From NCBI RefSeq assembly GCF_017811755.1, contig NZ_JADDJF010000006.1, positions 94,210 through 158,209 on the forward strand: a DNA stretch of 64,000 nucleotides. The letters are read 5' to 3'. Made by a program: the position numbers and the translations under genes. Origin of the DNA: Pararhodobacter sp. SW119 (GTDB lineage: Bacteria; Pseudomonadota; Alphaproteobacteria; Rhodobacterales; Rhodobacteraceae). Below are positions 17,459 through 25,231 of this stretch, piece after piece (positions within the stretch are counted from its first letter, which is position 1; every line of letters starts with the position of its first letter). Under the pieces are notes generated by a model that had not been told where the DNA came from, did no database searches, and saw only the letters and a program-made list of their open reading frames with translations.

Positions 17459-19246
17459 ATGTCGTCTTTCACCACCCGGCCCGAAGTGCTTGGCCGTTTC
17501 GGGGTCGTCACCTCGACCCACTGGATCGCCTCGGCCGTCGGCATGGGCATTCTGGAAAAGGGCGGCAACGCCTTCGACGCCGCCGTGGCGACGGGTCTGG
17601 TCCTGCAGGTGCTGGAGCCGCATCTGAACGGTCCGGGCGGGGACATGCCGGCGATCCTCTACTCGAAAAAGAAGAACAAGGTCGAGGTGATCTGCGCCCA
17701 GGGTCCCGCCCCGGCCGGCGCCACCATCGACCATTACCGAAGCGAGGGGCTGACCGTCATCCCGGGCGACGGGCTGCTGGCGACCGTCATTCCCGGCGCC
17801 TGGGACGGCTGGATGCTGATGCTGCGCGACTACGGCCGCCTGCCCCTGCGCAACGTCCTCGAACCCGCGATCTTCTACGCCGAACACGGCCATCCCATGC
17901 TGCCCCGCGTCGCGAACACCATTGCGGGGCTCGGCGACTTCTTCCGCAAGGAATGGCCAAGCTCGTTCGAGACATGGTTGCCCGGCGGCACCGCCCCCGC
18001 GCCGCATTCGAACTTTCGCAACCCGGCGCTGGCGGCAACCTGGACCCGCATCCTGGCCGAGGCCGAGGCGAAATCGGACCGCGACGACCAGATCGAAGCC
18101 GCGCGCGACGCCTTCTACCGCGGCTTCGTCGCCGAGAAGATCGCCGCCTTCCTCGACACCGCCGAGGTTCTGGACGCGTCGGGCGAACGGCACAAGGGCG
18201 TGCTGACGGCCGACGACATGGCCGGATACCACGCCGGGATCGAAGCACCGCTGACCCATGACTACCACGGCTGGACCGTCGCCAAATGCGGACCCTGGAC
18301 GCAGGGGCCGGTCTTCCTGCAGGCCCTGGCGCTGCTGAAGGGGCTGGATCTGGGCGCGATGGACCCGTTGGGCGCGGAGTTCGTGCATACCGTGACCGAG
18401 GCCAAGAAGCTCGCCTTCGCCGACCGCGAGGTCTATTACGGGGACCCCGCGTTCAGCGAAGTGCCGCTCGAGGCGCTGCTTTCGGACGACTACAACGCCG
18501 CCCGCCGCGCGCTGATCACCGACCGCGCCAGCCTGGACCTGAACCCCGGCACCGTACCGGGGTACGAGGATCTGCGCGCACGCACCCTGAAGATGCTCGA
18601 AGCGCTCAGCCCCACCGATCAGGCGGTCTACGAGCCGACGATGGCGCACCTGACCGAAAAGAAGGGTGACACGGTCCATATCGACGTGATCGACGCCGAG
18701 GGCAACATGGTCTCCATCACGCCCTCGGGCGGATGGCTGCAATCCTCGCCGGTGGTGCCGGGACTGGGATTCGCGCTCAACACCCGCGCGCAGATGTTCT
18801 GGCTGGAAGAAGGCCTGCCGACCTCGCTCGCGCCCGGAAAGCGGCCGCGCACGACGCTGACGCCGTCGCTCGCGCTGAAGGATGGGCAGCCGCAGATGGT
18901 CTTCGGAACCCCCGGCGGCGATCAGCAGGATCAGTGGCAACTGGTCTTCTTCCTGCGCTACGTCCATTCGAAGCTGAACCTGCAGGAGGTGATCGACCAG
19001 CCGCTCTTTCACACGACGCATTTTCCGGCCTCGTTCTACCCCCGGGCCCGCGAACCCGGCGGCCTGATGATCGAGCGCAACATCGGCTCTGGCGTGCTGA
19101 ACGATCTGCGCGCCCGCGGCCATCGCGTGACCGAAGCGCCGAACTGGTCGGTCGGACGGCTGACCGCCGCCCGGCGCGACCCCGACGGGCTGCTGCGCGC
19201 GGCGGCGACGCCGCGGCTGATGCAGGCCTACGCGGTGGGGCGTTGA
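17459..19246 (+). CDS. ggt: Gamma-glutamyltransferase family protein, apparently cytoplasmic
   Basis: Ntn-hydrolase of 595 residues that would cut or transfer gamma-glutamyl groups. The N-terminal GVVTSTHWIASAVGMGILEKGGNAFDAAVA and GPGGDM are family hallmarks. Self-cleavage and catalysis in this family use the Thr of a TTHxSVVD motif; here it reads GDTVHIDVID, putting the nucleophile at about Thr405. The later TLTPSLALKDGQP and FGTPGGDQQ regions also match. Unlike the periplasmic Ggt of enterobacteria there is no signal peptide, so it should act on imported substrate. It starts 21 bp after the permease gene with a GGAGG site. Confidence 0.9.
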   Translation: MSSFTTRPEVLGRFGVVTSTHWIASAVGMGILEKGGNAFDAAVATGLVLQVLEPHLNGPGGDMPAILYSKKKNKVEVICAQGPAPAGATIDHYRSEGLTVIPGDGLLATVIPGAWDGWMLMLRDYGRLPLRNVLEPAIFYAEHGHPMLPRVANTIAGLGDFFRKEWPSSFETWLPGGTAPAPHSNFRNPALAATWTRILAEAEAKSDRDDQIEAARDAFYRGFVAEKIAAFLDTAEVLDASGERHKGVLTADDMAGYHAGIEAPLTHDYHGWTVAKCGPWTQGPVFLQALALLKGLDLGAMDPLGAEFVHTVTEAKKLAFADREVYYGDPAFSEVPLEALLSDDYNAARRALITDRASLDLNPGTVPGYEDLRARTLKMLEALSPTDQAVYEPTMAHLTEKKGDTVHIDVIDAEGNMVSITPSGGWLQSSPVVPGLGFALNTRAQMFWLEEGLPTSLAPGKRPRTTLTPSLALKDGQPQMVFGTPGGDQQDQWQLVFFLRYVHSKLNLQEVIDQPLFHTTHFPASFYPRAREPGGLMIERNIGSGVLNDLRARGHRVTEAPNWSVGRLTAARRDPDGLLRAAATPRLMQAYAVGR

Positions 19247-19247
19247 G

Positions 19248-19997
19248 ATGACCTGGTCGATCACCGCCCGCGACTCCGCGACCGGCCGCCTGGGCATCGC
19301 TGTCGCCAGCCGCTTCTTCGCCGTCGGCGCGGTGGTGCCGCATATCCGCGGAGGGCTGGGCGCCATCGCCACGCAGGCCTTCATCAGCCCGATGTGGGGC
19401 ACCGAGGGGCTTCGCATGCTGGCCGAGGGGCTCGCCCCGCAGGAGGTCATCGACCGCCTGGTCGCGGCGGACGCCGGGCACCCGAACCGACAGCTGCACC
19501 TGATCGACGCGCAGGGAAGTGCCGCCGCCTTCACCGGCGCCGATTGCATCGACTGGTGCGGGCACCTGGTGGCGGACAGCGTGTCGGTCGCCGGCAACAT
19601 GCTGGAAGGGCCGCAGGTGCTGGAGGCGACGCTGGCCAGCTATCGCGCCGGCAGGGACCTTCAGTTCGCCGAAAGGCTGCTGACGGCGATGCAGGCCGGA
19701 GAGGATGCCGGCGGCGACAAGCGGGGCCGCCAGTCCGCGGCGCTGGCGATTTATCGCGATCAGGATTACGCTTGGCTCGATATCCGTGCCGACGACGACA
19801 GCGATCCCCTTGCCGAGTTGCGCCGGCTCCATGCCGTCGCACAGGAGCGTTTCCTGCACGTCGCGGAAACGATGCCGACGCGCGCGAATCCCGATGGCAT
19901 GATCGACCGCCGACCGATCGACGCCCGCATCGCGGCGCTGGAGGCGGAGCGTGCAGCGAAGGGGATCGCGTCCGCCTCGCGCATGGTGAACAAGTGA
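19248..19997 (+). CDS. DUF1028 family protein (putative Ntn-type hydrolase)
   Basis: Protein of 249 residues matching DUF1028 over its whole length. The N-terminus MTWSITARDSATGRLGIAVASRFFAVGAVVPHIRGGLGAIATQA is the family's signature block, followed by LIDAQGSAAAFTGADCIDWCGHLVADSVSVAGNML and the C-terminal WLDIRADDDSDPLAELRRL. The fold is regarded as Ntn-hydrolase-like, and no reaction is established that I can name. It begins one base after the gamma-glutamyltransferase stop and is the last gene of the importer operon, which suggests a second amide- or peptide-cleaving step on the same imported compound. Confidence 0.88.
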   Translation: MTWSITARDSATGRLGIAVASRFFAVGAVVPHIRGGLGAIATQAFISPMWGTEGLRMLAEGLAPQEVIDRLVAADAGHPNRQLHLIDAQGSAAAFTGADCIDWCGHLVADSVSVAGNMLEGPQVLEATLASYRAGRDLQFAERLLTAMQAGEDAGGDKRGRQSAALAIYRDQDYAWLDIRADDDSDPLAELRRLHAVAQERFLHVAETMPTRANPDGMIDRRPIDARIAALEAERAAKGIASASRMVNK

Positions 19998-20003
19998 CCG
20001 AGC

Positions 20004-20017
20004 GTCCGCATGCGGAC
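20004..20017. repeat. 14-bp perfect palindrome after the importer operon
   Basis: GTCCGCATGCGGAC lies seven bases after the DUF1028 stop. It could end the transcript as a hairpin, but no T run follows. It is a separate palindrome from the repeated element at 20151-20226 and does not share that element's downstream box at the expected distance. Confidence 0.5.
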
Positions 20018-20150
20018 AATTCATCAAGATACTGATTTCGTTTACACTAATTCGTGATCGCAACTTTCTGGAAAAGGTTTTGCGCAGGGCGGCACGACCC
20101 TTGACGGCAGGGGATTGGGCGAACCGCGGGGTAAGCCGCGCGCGGGCACG

Positions 20151-20226
20151 AACCTTTCATTGCGGTTAATTTTTGAATTTTGCGCATCCTTTTCAATGTC
20201 TTGCCAGGCTGCTCACGCGTGAGCAG
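20151..20226 (-). repeat. Palindrome + GTTAACCGCAATGAAA intergenic element, copy C
   Basis: On the minus strand the perfect 18-bp palindrome CTGCTCACGCGTGAGCAG (20226-20209) is followed five bases later by GCAA and then, exactly 47 bp from the palindrome centre, by ATTAACCGCAATGAAAGG (starting 20170). This is the most diverged of four copies: the first base of the box is A, and AC becomes GG at its end. It lies in the convergent junction between the DUF1028 gene and guaD. Confidence 0.8.
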
Positions 20227-20288
20227 TGCTGCCCGCCAGCCTCCGGGGCGCGGGTCTGGAGCCGGCAGGCAGAACCGGCGCGCGTGCC

Positions 20289-21581
20289 TCAGCCCGGCCG
20301 CGCGACCGGCGCGCCGTTGACCCAGACCGCCCGCACCGCGCGGTCGTCGCCCATCATGATCGTCGGAAACAGCGCCTCCCAGAAGCTTTCGGCGCGCGCC
20401 GCCCGCTGCGCGATCGCCGGGGTCGAGGCGAGGTCGATCACCACCAGGTCCGCCTCCATCCCCACAGCGAGGTTGCCGATCCGGTCCCCCAGCCCCAACG
20501 CCGCGGCCGAGCCCGCCGTCGCCAGCCACCAGAGCGCGGCCGGATGCAGCGCGGTCCCGCCGAGTTGCGCCACCTCGTAGGCCGCGGCCATCGTGCGCAG
20601 CATCGAGAAGGACGAGCCGCCGCCGATATCGGTGGCCAGCCCGATGCGCTGCCCCTCGGCCTTCAGGCCGGCCATGTCGAAAAGCCCCGAGCCGATGAAG
20701 GTGTTCGACGTCGGGCAATGGATCAGCGCCGCGCCGGCCTCCAGCAGCCGCGCACGCTCGCGCGGCTCCAAATGGATGCAGTGGCCGAAGACCGCGCCCC
20801 GCCCCAGCAGGCCGAAGCTTTCATAGACGTCCAGATAGTCGCGCGCCGCGGGGAACAGGCGGCGCACCCAGGCGATCTCGTCGGTCTGCTCGCTCAGATG
20901 CGTCTGCATCAGGCAGTCCGGATGCGCCGCCCAGAGCGCGCCGAGCGCTTCCAGTTGCTCAGGACTGGAGGTGGGCGCGAAGCGCGGGGTGATGACATAC
21001 GAAAGACGATCCACCCCGTGCCAGCGGGCGATCAGCGCGGCGCTGTCGTCATGGGCCGACTGCGCGGTGTCGCGCAGCCCCTCGGGCGCGTTGCGGTCCA
21101 TGCAGGTCTTGCCGGCCAGCGCGCGCATCCCGCGTGCCTGCGCGGCGGCGAAGAAGGCGTCAACGCTTGCCGGGTGAATGGTGGTATAGCTGCACATCGT
21201 CGTCGTGCCATGCGCCAGCATCAGGTCGAGGCAGCTCTCGGCCGTGGCGCGGGCGAAGGCGGGGTCGTTGAGCCGCATTTCCTCGGGGAAGGTATAGGTG
21301 TTCAGCCAGTCGATCAGCCGCTTGCCCCAGGAGGCGATGATCGCGGTCTGCGGATAGTGGACATGCGCATCGATGAAGCCGGCGGAAATCAGCGCTTGCC
21401 CGTAGTCGTGCACGCGCGCCTGCGGATGGGCGCGCACCAGATCCTCCGCGGCGCCAAGGGCGCGAATCCGCCCACTGTCGAGCAGTAGGCCGCCGCGGGT
21501 TTCGTGGCGGGCCGCGCTGACGCCGGCGATCTGGGGATCGGCCGCGAAGGACAGCGTCTGGCCGATCAGGATGTCGGGCAT
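20289..21581 (-). CDS. guaD: Guanine deaminase
   Basis: Zinc amidohydrolase of 430 residues that converts guanine to xanthine and ammonia. Metal and substrate ligands are seen in order: SAGFIDAHVHYPQTAII (first metal His pair), MCSYTTIHPASV, MQTHLSEQTDEIAWV (metal His plus Glu), VFGHCIHLEPRE and LATDIGGGSSFSMLRTM with the catalytic Asp, the last block being specific for guanine deaminase. The ATG at 21581 is preferred over the longer open frame because MPDILIGQTLSFAADPQ matches the family's first beta strand. It stands alone, divergent from mgtE. Confidence 0.92.
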   Translation of the reverse strand: MPDILIGQTLSFAADPQIAGVSAARHETRGGLLLDSGRIRALGAAEDLVRAHPQARVHDYGQALISAGFIDAHVHYPQTAIIASWGKRLIDWLNTYTFPEEMRLNDPAFARATAESCLDLMLAHGTTTMCSYTTIHPASVDAFFAAAQARGMRALAGKTCMDRNAPEGLRDTAQSAHDDSAALIARWHGVDRLSYVITPRFAPTSSPEQLEALGALWAAHPDCLMQTHLSEQTDEIAWVRRLFPAARDYLDVYESFGLLGRGAVFGHCIHLEPRERARLLEAGAALIHCPTSNTFIGSGLFDMAGLKAEGQRIGLATDIGGGSSFSMLRTMAAAYEVAQLGGTALHPAALWWLATAGSAAALGLGDRIGNLAVGMEADLVVIDLASTPAIAQRAARAESFWEALFPTIMMGDDRAVRAVWVNGAPVARPG

Positions 21582-21694
21582 GGGCAACTCTTGGGTGGAG
21601 GGACAACAGAGCGGCTTTATCGCGCAGCCGTTTGCGCATAACAACCATCGGAGAGAGAGCGCCCGCCGAAACACCAGAGCCGAAGGGGAGGCCG

Positions 21695-23113
21695 ATGACC
21701 GAGGACCGACGCCAGGACGACGCCGAGCCCGCCACCGCCGCCGATCCGACCGAAGCCGAGGCGGGCGACGCGCCCGAACTGGATGCGGCGCGGCTGGGCC
21801 GTGTGCTGGACGCAATCGACGCGGGCGATGGCGAAACGCTTGCCGCGGAACTGGAGCCGCTGCACGGCGCCGACATTGCCGACCTGATCGAACAGATCAG
21901 CGGCCAGCAACGGCGCGGGCTGCTGGCCCTCTATTCGGCGCATATCGACGGCGAGATCCTGTCGGAGCTGGACGAATCGATCCGCGAAGAGGTGATCGAG
22001 GCGCTGCCGCGCGACGTGCTGGCCGACGCGGTGCGCGAGCTTGATTCGGACGATGTCGTCGATCTGCTGGAGGATCTGGAGGACAGCGACCAGGCCTTCA
22101 TCCTGCAATCGCTGGAAAGCGACGACCGGGCCGCCGTCGAAAGCGCCATGTCCTGGCCGGAATATTCCGCCGGCCGGCTGATGCAGTCGGAAACGGTGAC
22201 CGTGCCGCAGGACTGGACGGTCGGGCAGACTATCGACCATCTGCGCGCGATCGAATGGCTGCCCAGCCAGTTCTATCACGTCATCCTGGTCGACGCGCGC
22301 CACCGGCCGGTCGGGCATGTGACGCTGGGGCGGGTGCTGTCGTCGCGGCGCGACACGCCCTTGACCGACATCACCGAAGAGGAATTCCGCACCGTCGAGG
22401 CGACCGAGGAGGAGGCCGAGGTCGCCTACATGTTCAACAAGTACCACCTGATCTCGACCCCCGTGGTCGATCCGGGCGGGCGTCTGGTCGGCGTCATTAC
22501 CATCGACGACGCGATGAACGTGCTGGACGAGGAGCACGAGGAGGACATCCTGCGTCTGGCCGGGGTGCACGAGGAAAGCTCGCTCAGCGACCGGGTCCTC
22601 GACACGGTGAAGGCACGGTTCATCTGGCTGTTCATCAACCTGCTGACGGCGATCCTGGCCTCGGTGGTCATCGCGCAGTTCTCCGAGTCGATCGATGCGA
22701 TGGTGGCGCTGGCGGTGCTCATGCCGATCGTGGCGTCGATGGGCGGAAACGCCGGCACGCAGACCATGACGGTCGCGGTGCGGGCGATCGCGACGCGCGA
22801 ATTGACCGGGCAGAACCGACGCCGGGTCATCTGGCGCGAAGTCATGACCGGGGCGATCAACGGCCTGGCGTTCGGCACGCTGATGGCGGGGGTCGCGGCG
22901 TTCTGGTTCGGGATTCCGATGCTTGCGCTGGTAATCGCGCTGGCCATGGTGGCGACGCTGGCGGCGGCGGCGCTGGCGGGGATCGTCCTGCCGGTGGTTC
23001 TGGACCGGTTGAACATCGACCCCGCGCTTGCCTCCGGTCCGTTCGTGACCACGGTGACAGATGTCGTCGGCTTCTTCGCCTTCCTCGGGCTTGCGACGAT
23101 CATGCTGCTGTGA
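21695..23113 (+). CDS. mgtE: Magnesium transporter MgtE
   Basis: Mg2+ channel of 472 residues in the inner membrane. Layout: cytoplasmic N domain of acidic helices with the ADIADLIEQISGQQRRGLL repeat (about residues 25-130), a CBS pair (VGHVTLGRVLSSRRDTPLTDI and VVDPGGRLVGVITIDDAMNVLDEEHEEDILRLAG), the linker helix, then five membrane helices containing MPIVASMGGNAGTQTMTVAVRAIAT, the pore region typical of the family. Acidic residues in the N and CBS domains sense Mg2+ in studied homologues. RBS AGGGGAGG precedes the ATG. No Mg2+ riboswitch is evident in the short leader. Confidence 0.94.
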   Translation: MTEDRRQDDAEPATAADPTEAEAGDAPELDAARLGRVLDAIDAGDGETLAAELEPLHGADIADLIEQISGQQRRGLLALYSAHIDGEILSELDESIREEVIEALPRDVLADAVRELDSDDVVDLLEDLEDSDQAFILQSLESDDRAAVESAMSWPEYSAGRLMQSETVTVPQDWTVGQTIDHLRAIEWLPSQFYHVILVDARHRPVGHVTLGRVLSSRRDTPLTDITEEEFRTVEATEEEAEVAYMFNKYHLISTPVVDPGGRLVGVITIDDAMNVLDEEHEEDILRLAGVHEESSLSDRVLDTVKARFIWLFINLLTAILASVVIAQFSESIDAMVALAVLMPIVASMGGNAGTQTMTVAVRAIATRELTGQNRRRVIWREVMTGAINGLAFGTLMAGVAAFWFGIPMLALVIALAMVATLAAAALAGIVLPVVLDRLNIDPALASGPFVTTVTDVVGFFAFLGLATIMLL

Positions 23114-23679
23114 CCGAAACCGACGCGATCGCGCAGGCGAAGGCCGCGGCCCGCAAGGCGGCCTTTGCCGCGCGCCGGGCGGCGCAGGGGGCGGGACTGG
23201 ACGCCGGGGCGCAGGGGCATCTGGCGGCGGCGCTGGCCGCGCAGGCCGCAGCGCCGCTGGCGGGCTACATGCCGATCCGGACCGAGGTCGACCCGCTTCC
23301 GGTGATGGCGGCGCATCGGGGGCCGGTGGGGGTGCCGGTGATCCTCGGGCCGGGGCAGGGGCTGGTCTTCCACCGCTGGGCGCCGGACACGCCGATGATC
23401 GACGGCCCCTTCGGCGCGCGCATCCCCGCGACGGCCGAGGTGATGGTGCCGCAGGTCCTGATCGTGCCGCTGGTCGGCTTTGATGCGCGCGGCTATCGGC
23501 TAGGCTATGGCGGGGGATTCTACGACCGGACGCTGGCCGCGCTGCGCGCCGCCGGGCCGGTGCTGGCGATCGGCTTCGCCTATGCCGCGCAGGAACTGCC
23601 GGAGGTGCCGATCGACGCCTTCGACCAGCGGCTCGACCTGATCGTGACCGAGACGGGCGTGCGGCACTTCACGACCTGA
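23110..23679 (+). CDS. fau: 5-formyltetrahydrofolate cyclo-ligase
   Basis: Cytoplasmic folate enzyme of 189 residues that converts 5-formyl-THF to 5,10-methenyl-THF using ATP. The N-terminal basic helix (AKAAARKAAFAARRAAQ), YMPIRTEVDPLPVM and the phosphate-binding RLGYGGGFYDRTLA motif identify the family. The GTG start overlaps the mgtE stop as GTGA; the large upstream open frame is only the mgtE shadow. The pairing with mgtE is probably historical rather than functional. Confidence 0.93.
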   Translation: MTETDAIAQAKAAARKAAFAARRAAQGAGLDAGAQGHLAAALAAQAAAPLAGYMPIRTEVDPLPVMAAHRGPVGVPVILGPGQGLVFHRWAPDTPMIDGPFGARIPATAEVMVPQVLIVPLVGFDARGYRLGYGGGFYDRTLAALRAAGPVLAIGFAYAAQELPEVPIDAFDQRLDLIVTETGVRHFTT

Positions 23680-23712
23680 GCCCGCAACGCGGCTTTCGGG
23701 CAGATGCGCGGC

Positions 23713-23788
23713 AGTGTCCAAATTTGGACACTTTCGCAACGCGCTGGTAAAGCAGGAAAATCTGACGCCGTTAACCGCAATGAAACTT
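23713..23788 (+). repeat. Palindrome + GTTAACCGCAATGAAA intergenic element, copy A
   Basis: The perfect 20-bp palindrome AGTGTCCAAATTTGGACACT (23713-23732) is followed by TTCGCAA and then by GTTAACCGCAATGAAACTT at 23770-23788. The palindrome centre lies 47 bp before the box. It sits in the 171-bp convergent gap between fau and phaZ and points towards the 3' end of phaZ. Confidence 0.85.
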
Positions 23789-23850
23789 CTGGACAAGGCC
23801 GCGAAGTTGCACGCTCGCGCCAGCCATCGGGCGGGCGCGAGGCGCGGCGA

Positions 23851-25128
23851 TCAGGGGTTCGAGGCGGCCAGCGACAACCGCGTGCCGCTGGGCGGCTGCG
23901 CGCCGTTGGCGTCCATGAATTCGAAGACCAGCGGGCGGATGTTCTCGCGCCAGCTGCGGCCGGCGAAGATGCCGTAGTGGCCCGCGCCGGGTTCCAGATG
24001 CTGCGCCTTCTTGTCGTCGGGCAGCCCGGTCAGCAACTCCAGCGCCGCCAGACACTGGCCGGGCGCGGAAATGTCGTCCTTCGCGCCTTCGACGATCTTC
24101 ACCGCGACCCGGTTGATCTTGCCGATATCGGCCAGTCGACCGTTGACGGTAAAGGCGTTTCGCGCGATTTCGCGGTCCTTGAAGATGCGTTCGACCGTCG
24201 AGAGGTAGAATTCGGCGGTCATGTCCATCACCGACAGATACTCGTCGTAGAATCGGTTGTGCTTGTCGCGTTCGCTGTCTTCGCCGCGCGCGCCGGCGGT
24301 GATCTTGTCGGCGAAGGCCTCGGCGTGGCGGTCGAGGTTCATCGAGATGAACCCGGCAAGCTGCAGGAGCCCGGGATAGACCAACCGGCCCACCCCTCGA
24401 TACTTGAAGCCGACGCGCTGGATGGCGAGGTGCTCGAGTTGGCCCATCGTCACGCGACGGCCGAAATCGGTCACCTCGGTCGGCGCGGCATCGGGATCGA
24501 CCGGCCCGCCGATCAGCGTCAGGGTGCGCGGCTGGGCCTCGGGGTCGTCCTCGGCCAGGATCGCGGTCGCGGCGAGCGCCAGCGGCACCGGCTGACATAC
24601 CGCGACGACATGCGTGTCCGGACCCATGTGCTTCATGAAATCGACGAGGTACTGGGTGTAATCCTCGATATCGAACTTGCCGGCGGAAACGGGGATGTCG
24701 CGGGCGTTGTGCCAGTCGGTGACCCAGAGTTCCGCATCCGGCAGGAGGCTGGCCACGGTCGAGCGCAGGAGCGTCGCGTAATGGCCGGACATCGGCGCCA
24801 CCAGCAGGATGCGGCGCGGCTTCTCGGGGCGGTTGTGGACGTTGAAGCGGACCAGATCCCCGAAGTCGCGCGAAAGCTCCACCGAGGTCTCGACGAGGTG
24901 GTCGCGCCCATCTTCGGCGACGACGGTGCGGATGCCCCAGTCCGGCTTGATCGTCATCCGGGAAAACGCGCGCTCGGTCACCCGGCCCCAAGCCGACATG
25001 ACCTTGAACATCGGATGCGGCACAAGACCCCAGATCGGGTATGACGCGAAAGCGCGCGCCGAGGCGCCCATCCACTCGTTGGTGTTGCGCGCCGCTTCCA
25101 TCAGGTCGTAGCTGGCCATCTGCCTCAT
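23851..25128 (-). CDS. phaZ: Intracellular polyhydroxyalkanoate depolymerase PhaZ
   Basis: Alpha/beta-hydrolase of 425 residues that degrades stored PHB granules in the cytoplasm. It matches the family of Ralstonia PhaZ1: PHPMFKVMSAWGRVTERAF near the N-terminus, LLVAPMSGHYATLLR (oxyanion region), and a Cys nucleophile in a lipase-box-like VVAVCQPVPLAL at about Cys178. The charge relay His is in EPGAGHYGIFAGRSWRENI. No signal peptide is present. It is divergent from phaC across a 103-bp promoter region holding a PhaR site, so synthesis and breakdown may be controlled together. Confidence 0.94.
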   Translation of the reverse strand: MRQMASYDLMEAARNTNEWMGASARAFASYPIWGLVPHPMFKVMSAWGRVTERAFSRMTIKPDWGIRTVVAEDGRDHLVETSVELSRDFGDLVRFNVHNRPEKPRRILLVAPMSGHYATLLRSTVASLLPDAELWVTDWHNARDIPVSAGKFDIEDYTQYLVDFMKHMGPDTHVVAVCQPVPLALAATAILAEDDPEAQPRTLTLIGGPVDPDAAPTEVTDFGRRVTMGQLEHLAIQRVGFKYRGVGRLVYPGLLQLAGFISMNLDRHAEAFADKITAGARGEDSERDKHNRFYDEYLSVMDMTAEFYLSTVERIFKDREIARNAFTVNGRLADIGKINRVAVKIVEGAKDDISAPGQCLAALELLTGLPDDKKAQHLEPGAGHYGIFAGRSWRENIRPLVFEFMDANGAQPPSGTRLSLAASNP

Positions 25129-25170
25129 GCATGTCTCCTGCTTATGGTGCGGCTCGGCTCAGTCGTTTCT

Positions 25171-25208
25171 TTGCAACTGGAGGCGATCCGTTTTATGCTG
25201 CAGTGCAG
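25171..25208 (+). promoter_or_regulatory. phaC promoter with PhaR operator
   Basis: TTGCAA (25171-25176) and TATGCT (25194-25199) make a -35/-10 pair with 17-bp spacing. CTGCAGTGCAG (25198-25208), a CTGC-N3-GCAG site as described for PhaR in Rhodobacterales, begins inside the -10 hexamer and would cover the transcription start. The site is shared with the divergent phaZ side. Confidence 0.6.
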
Positions 25209-25231
25209 GAAGATAGGGGGGGAATGAGGTC

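Noticed and set aside
21582..21694. A magnesium riboswitch before mgtE
   Set aside because: The leader is only about 110 bp, is shared with the guaD promoter side, and shows no recognisable M-box or long paired structure.
23713..23977. Small protein gene starting in element copy A
   Set aside because: The frame runs antisense into phaZ, the four copies encode unrelated downstream peptides, and third codon positions are as conserved as the others.
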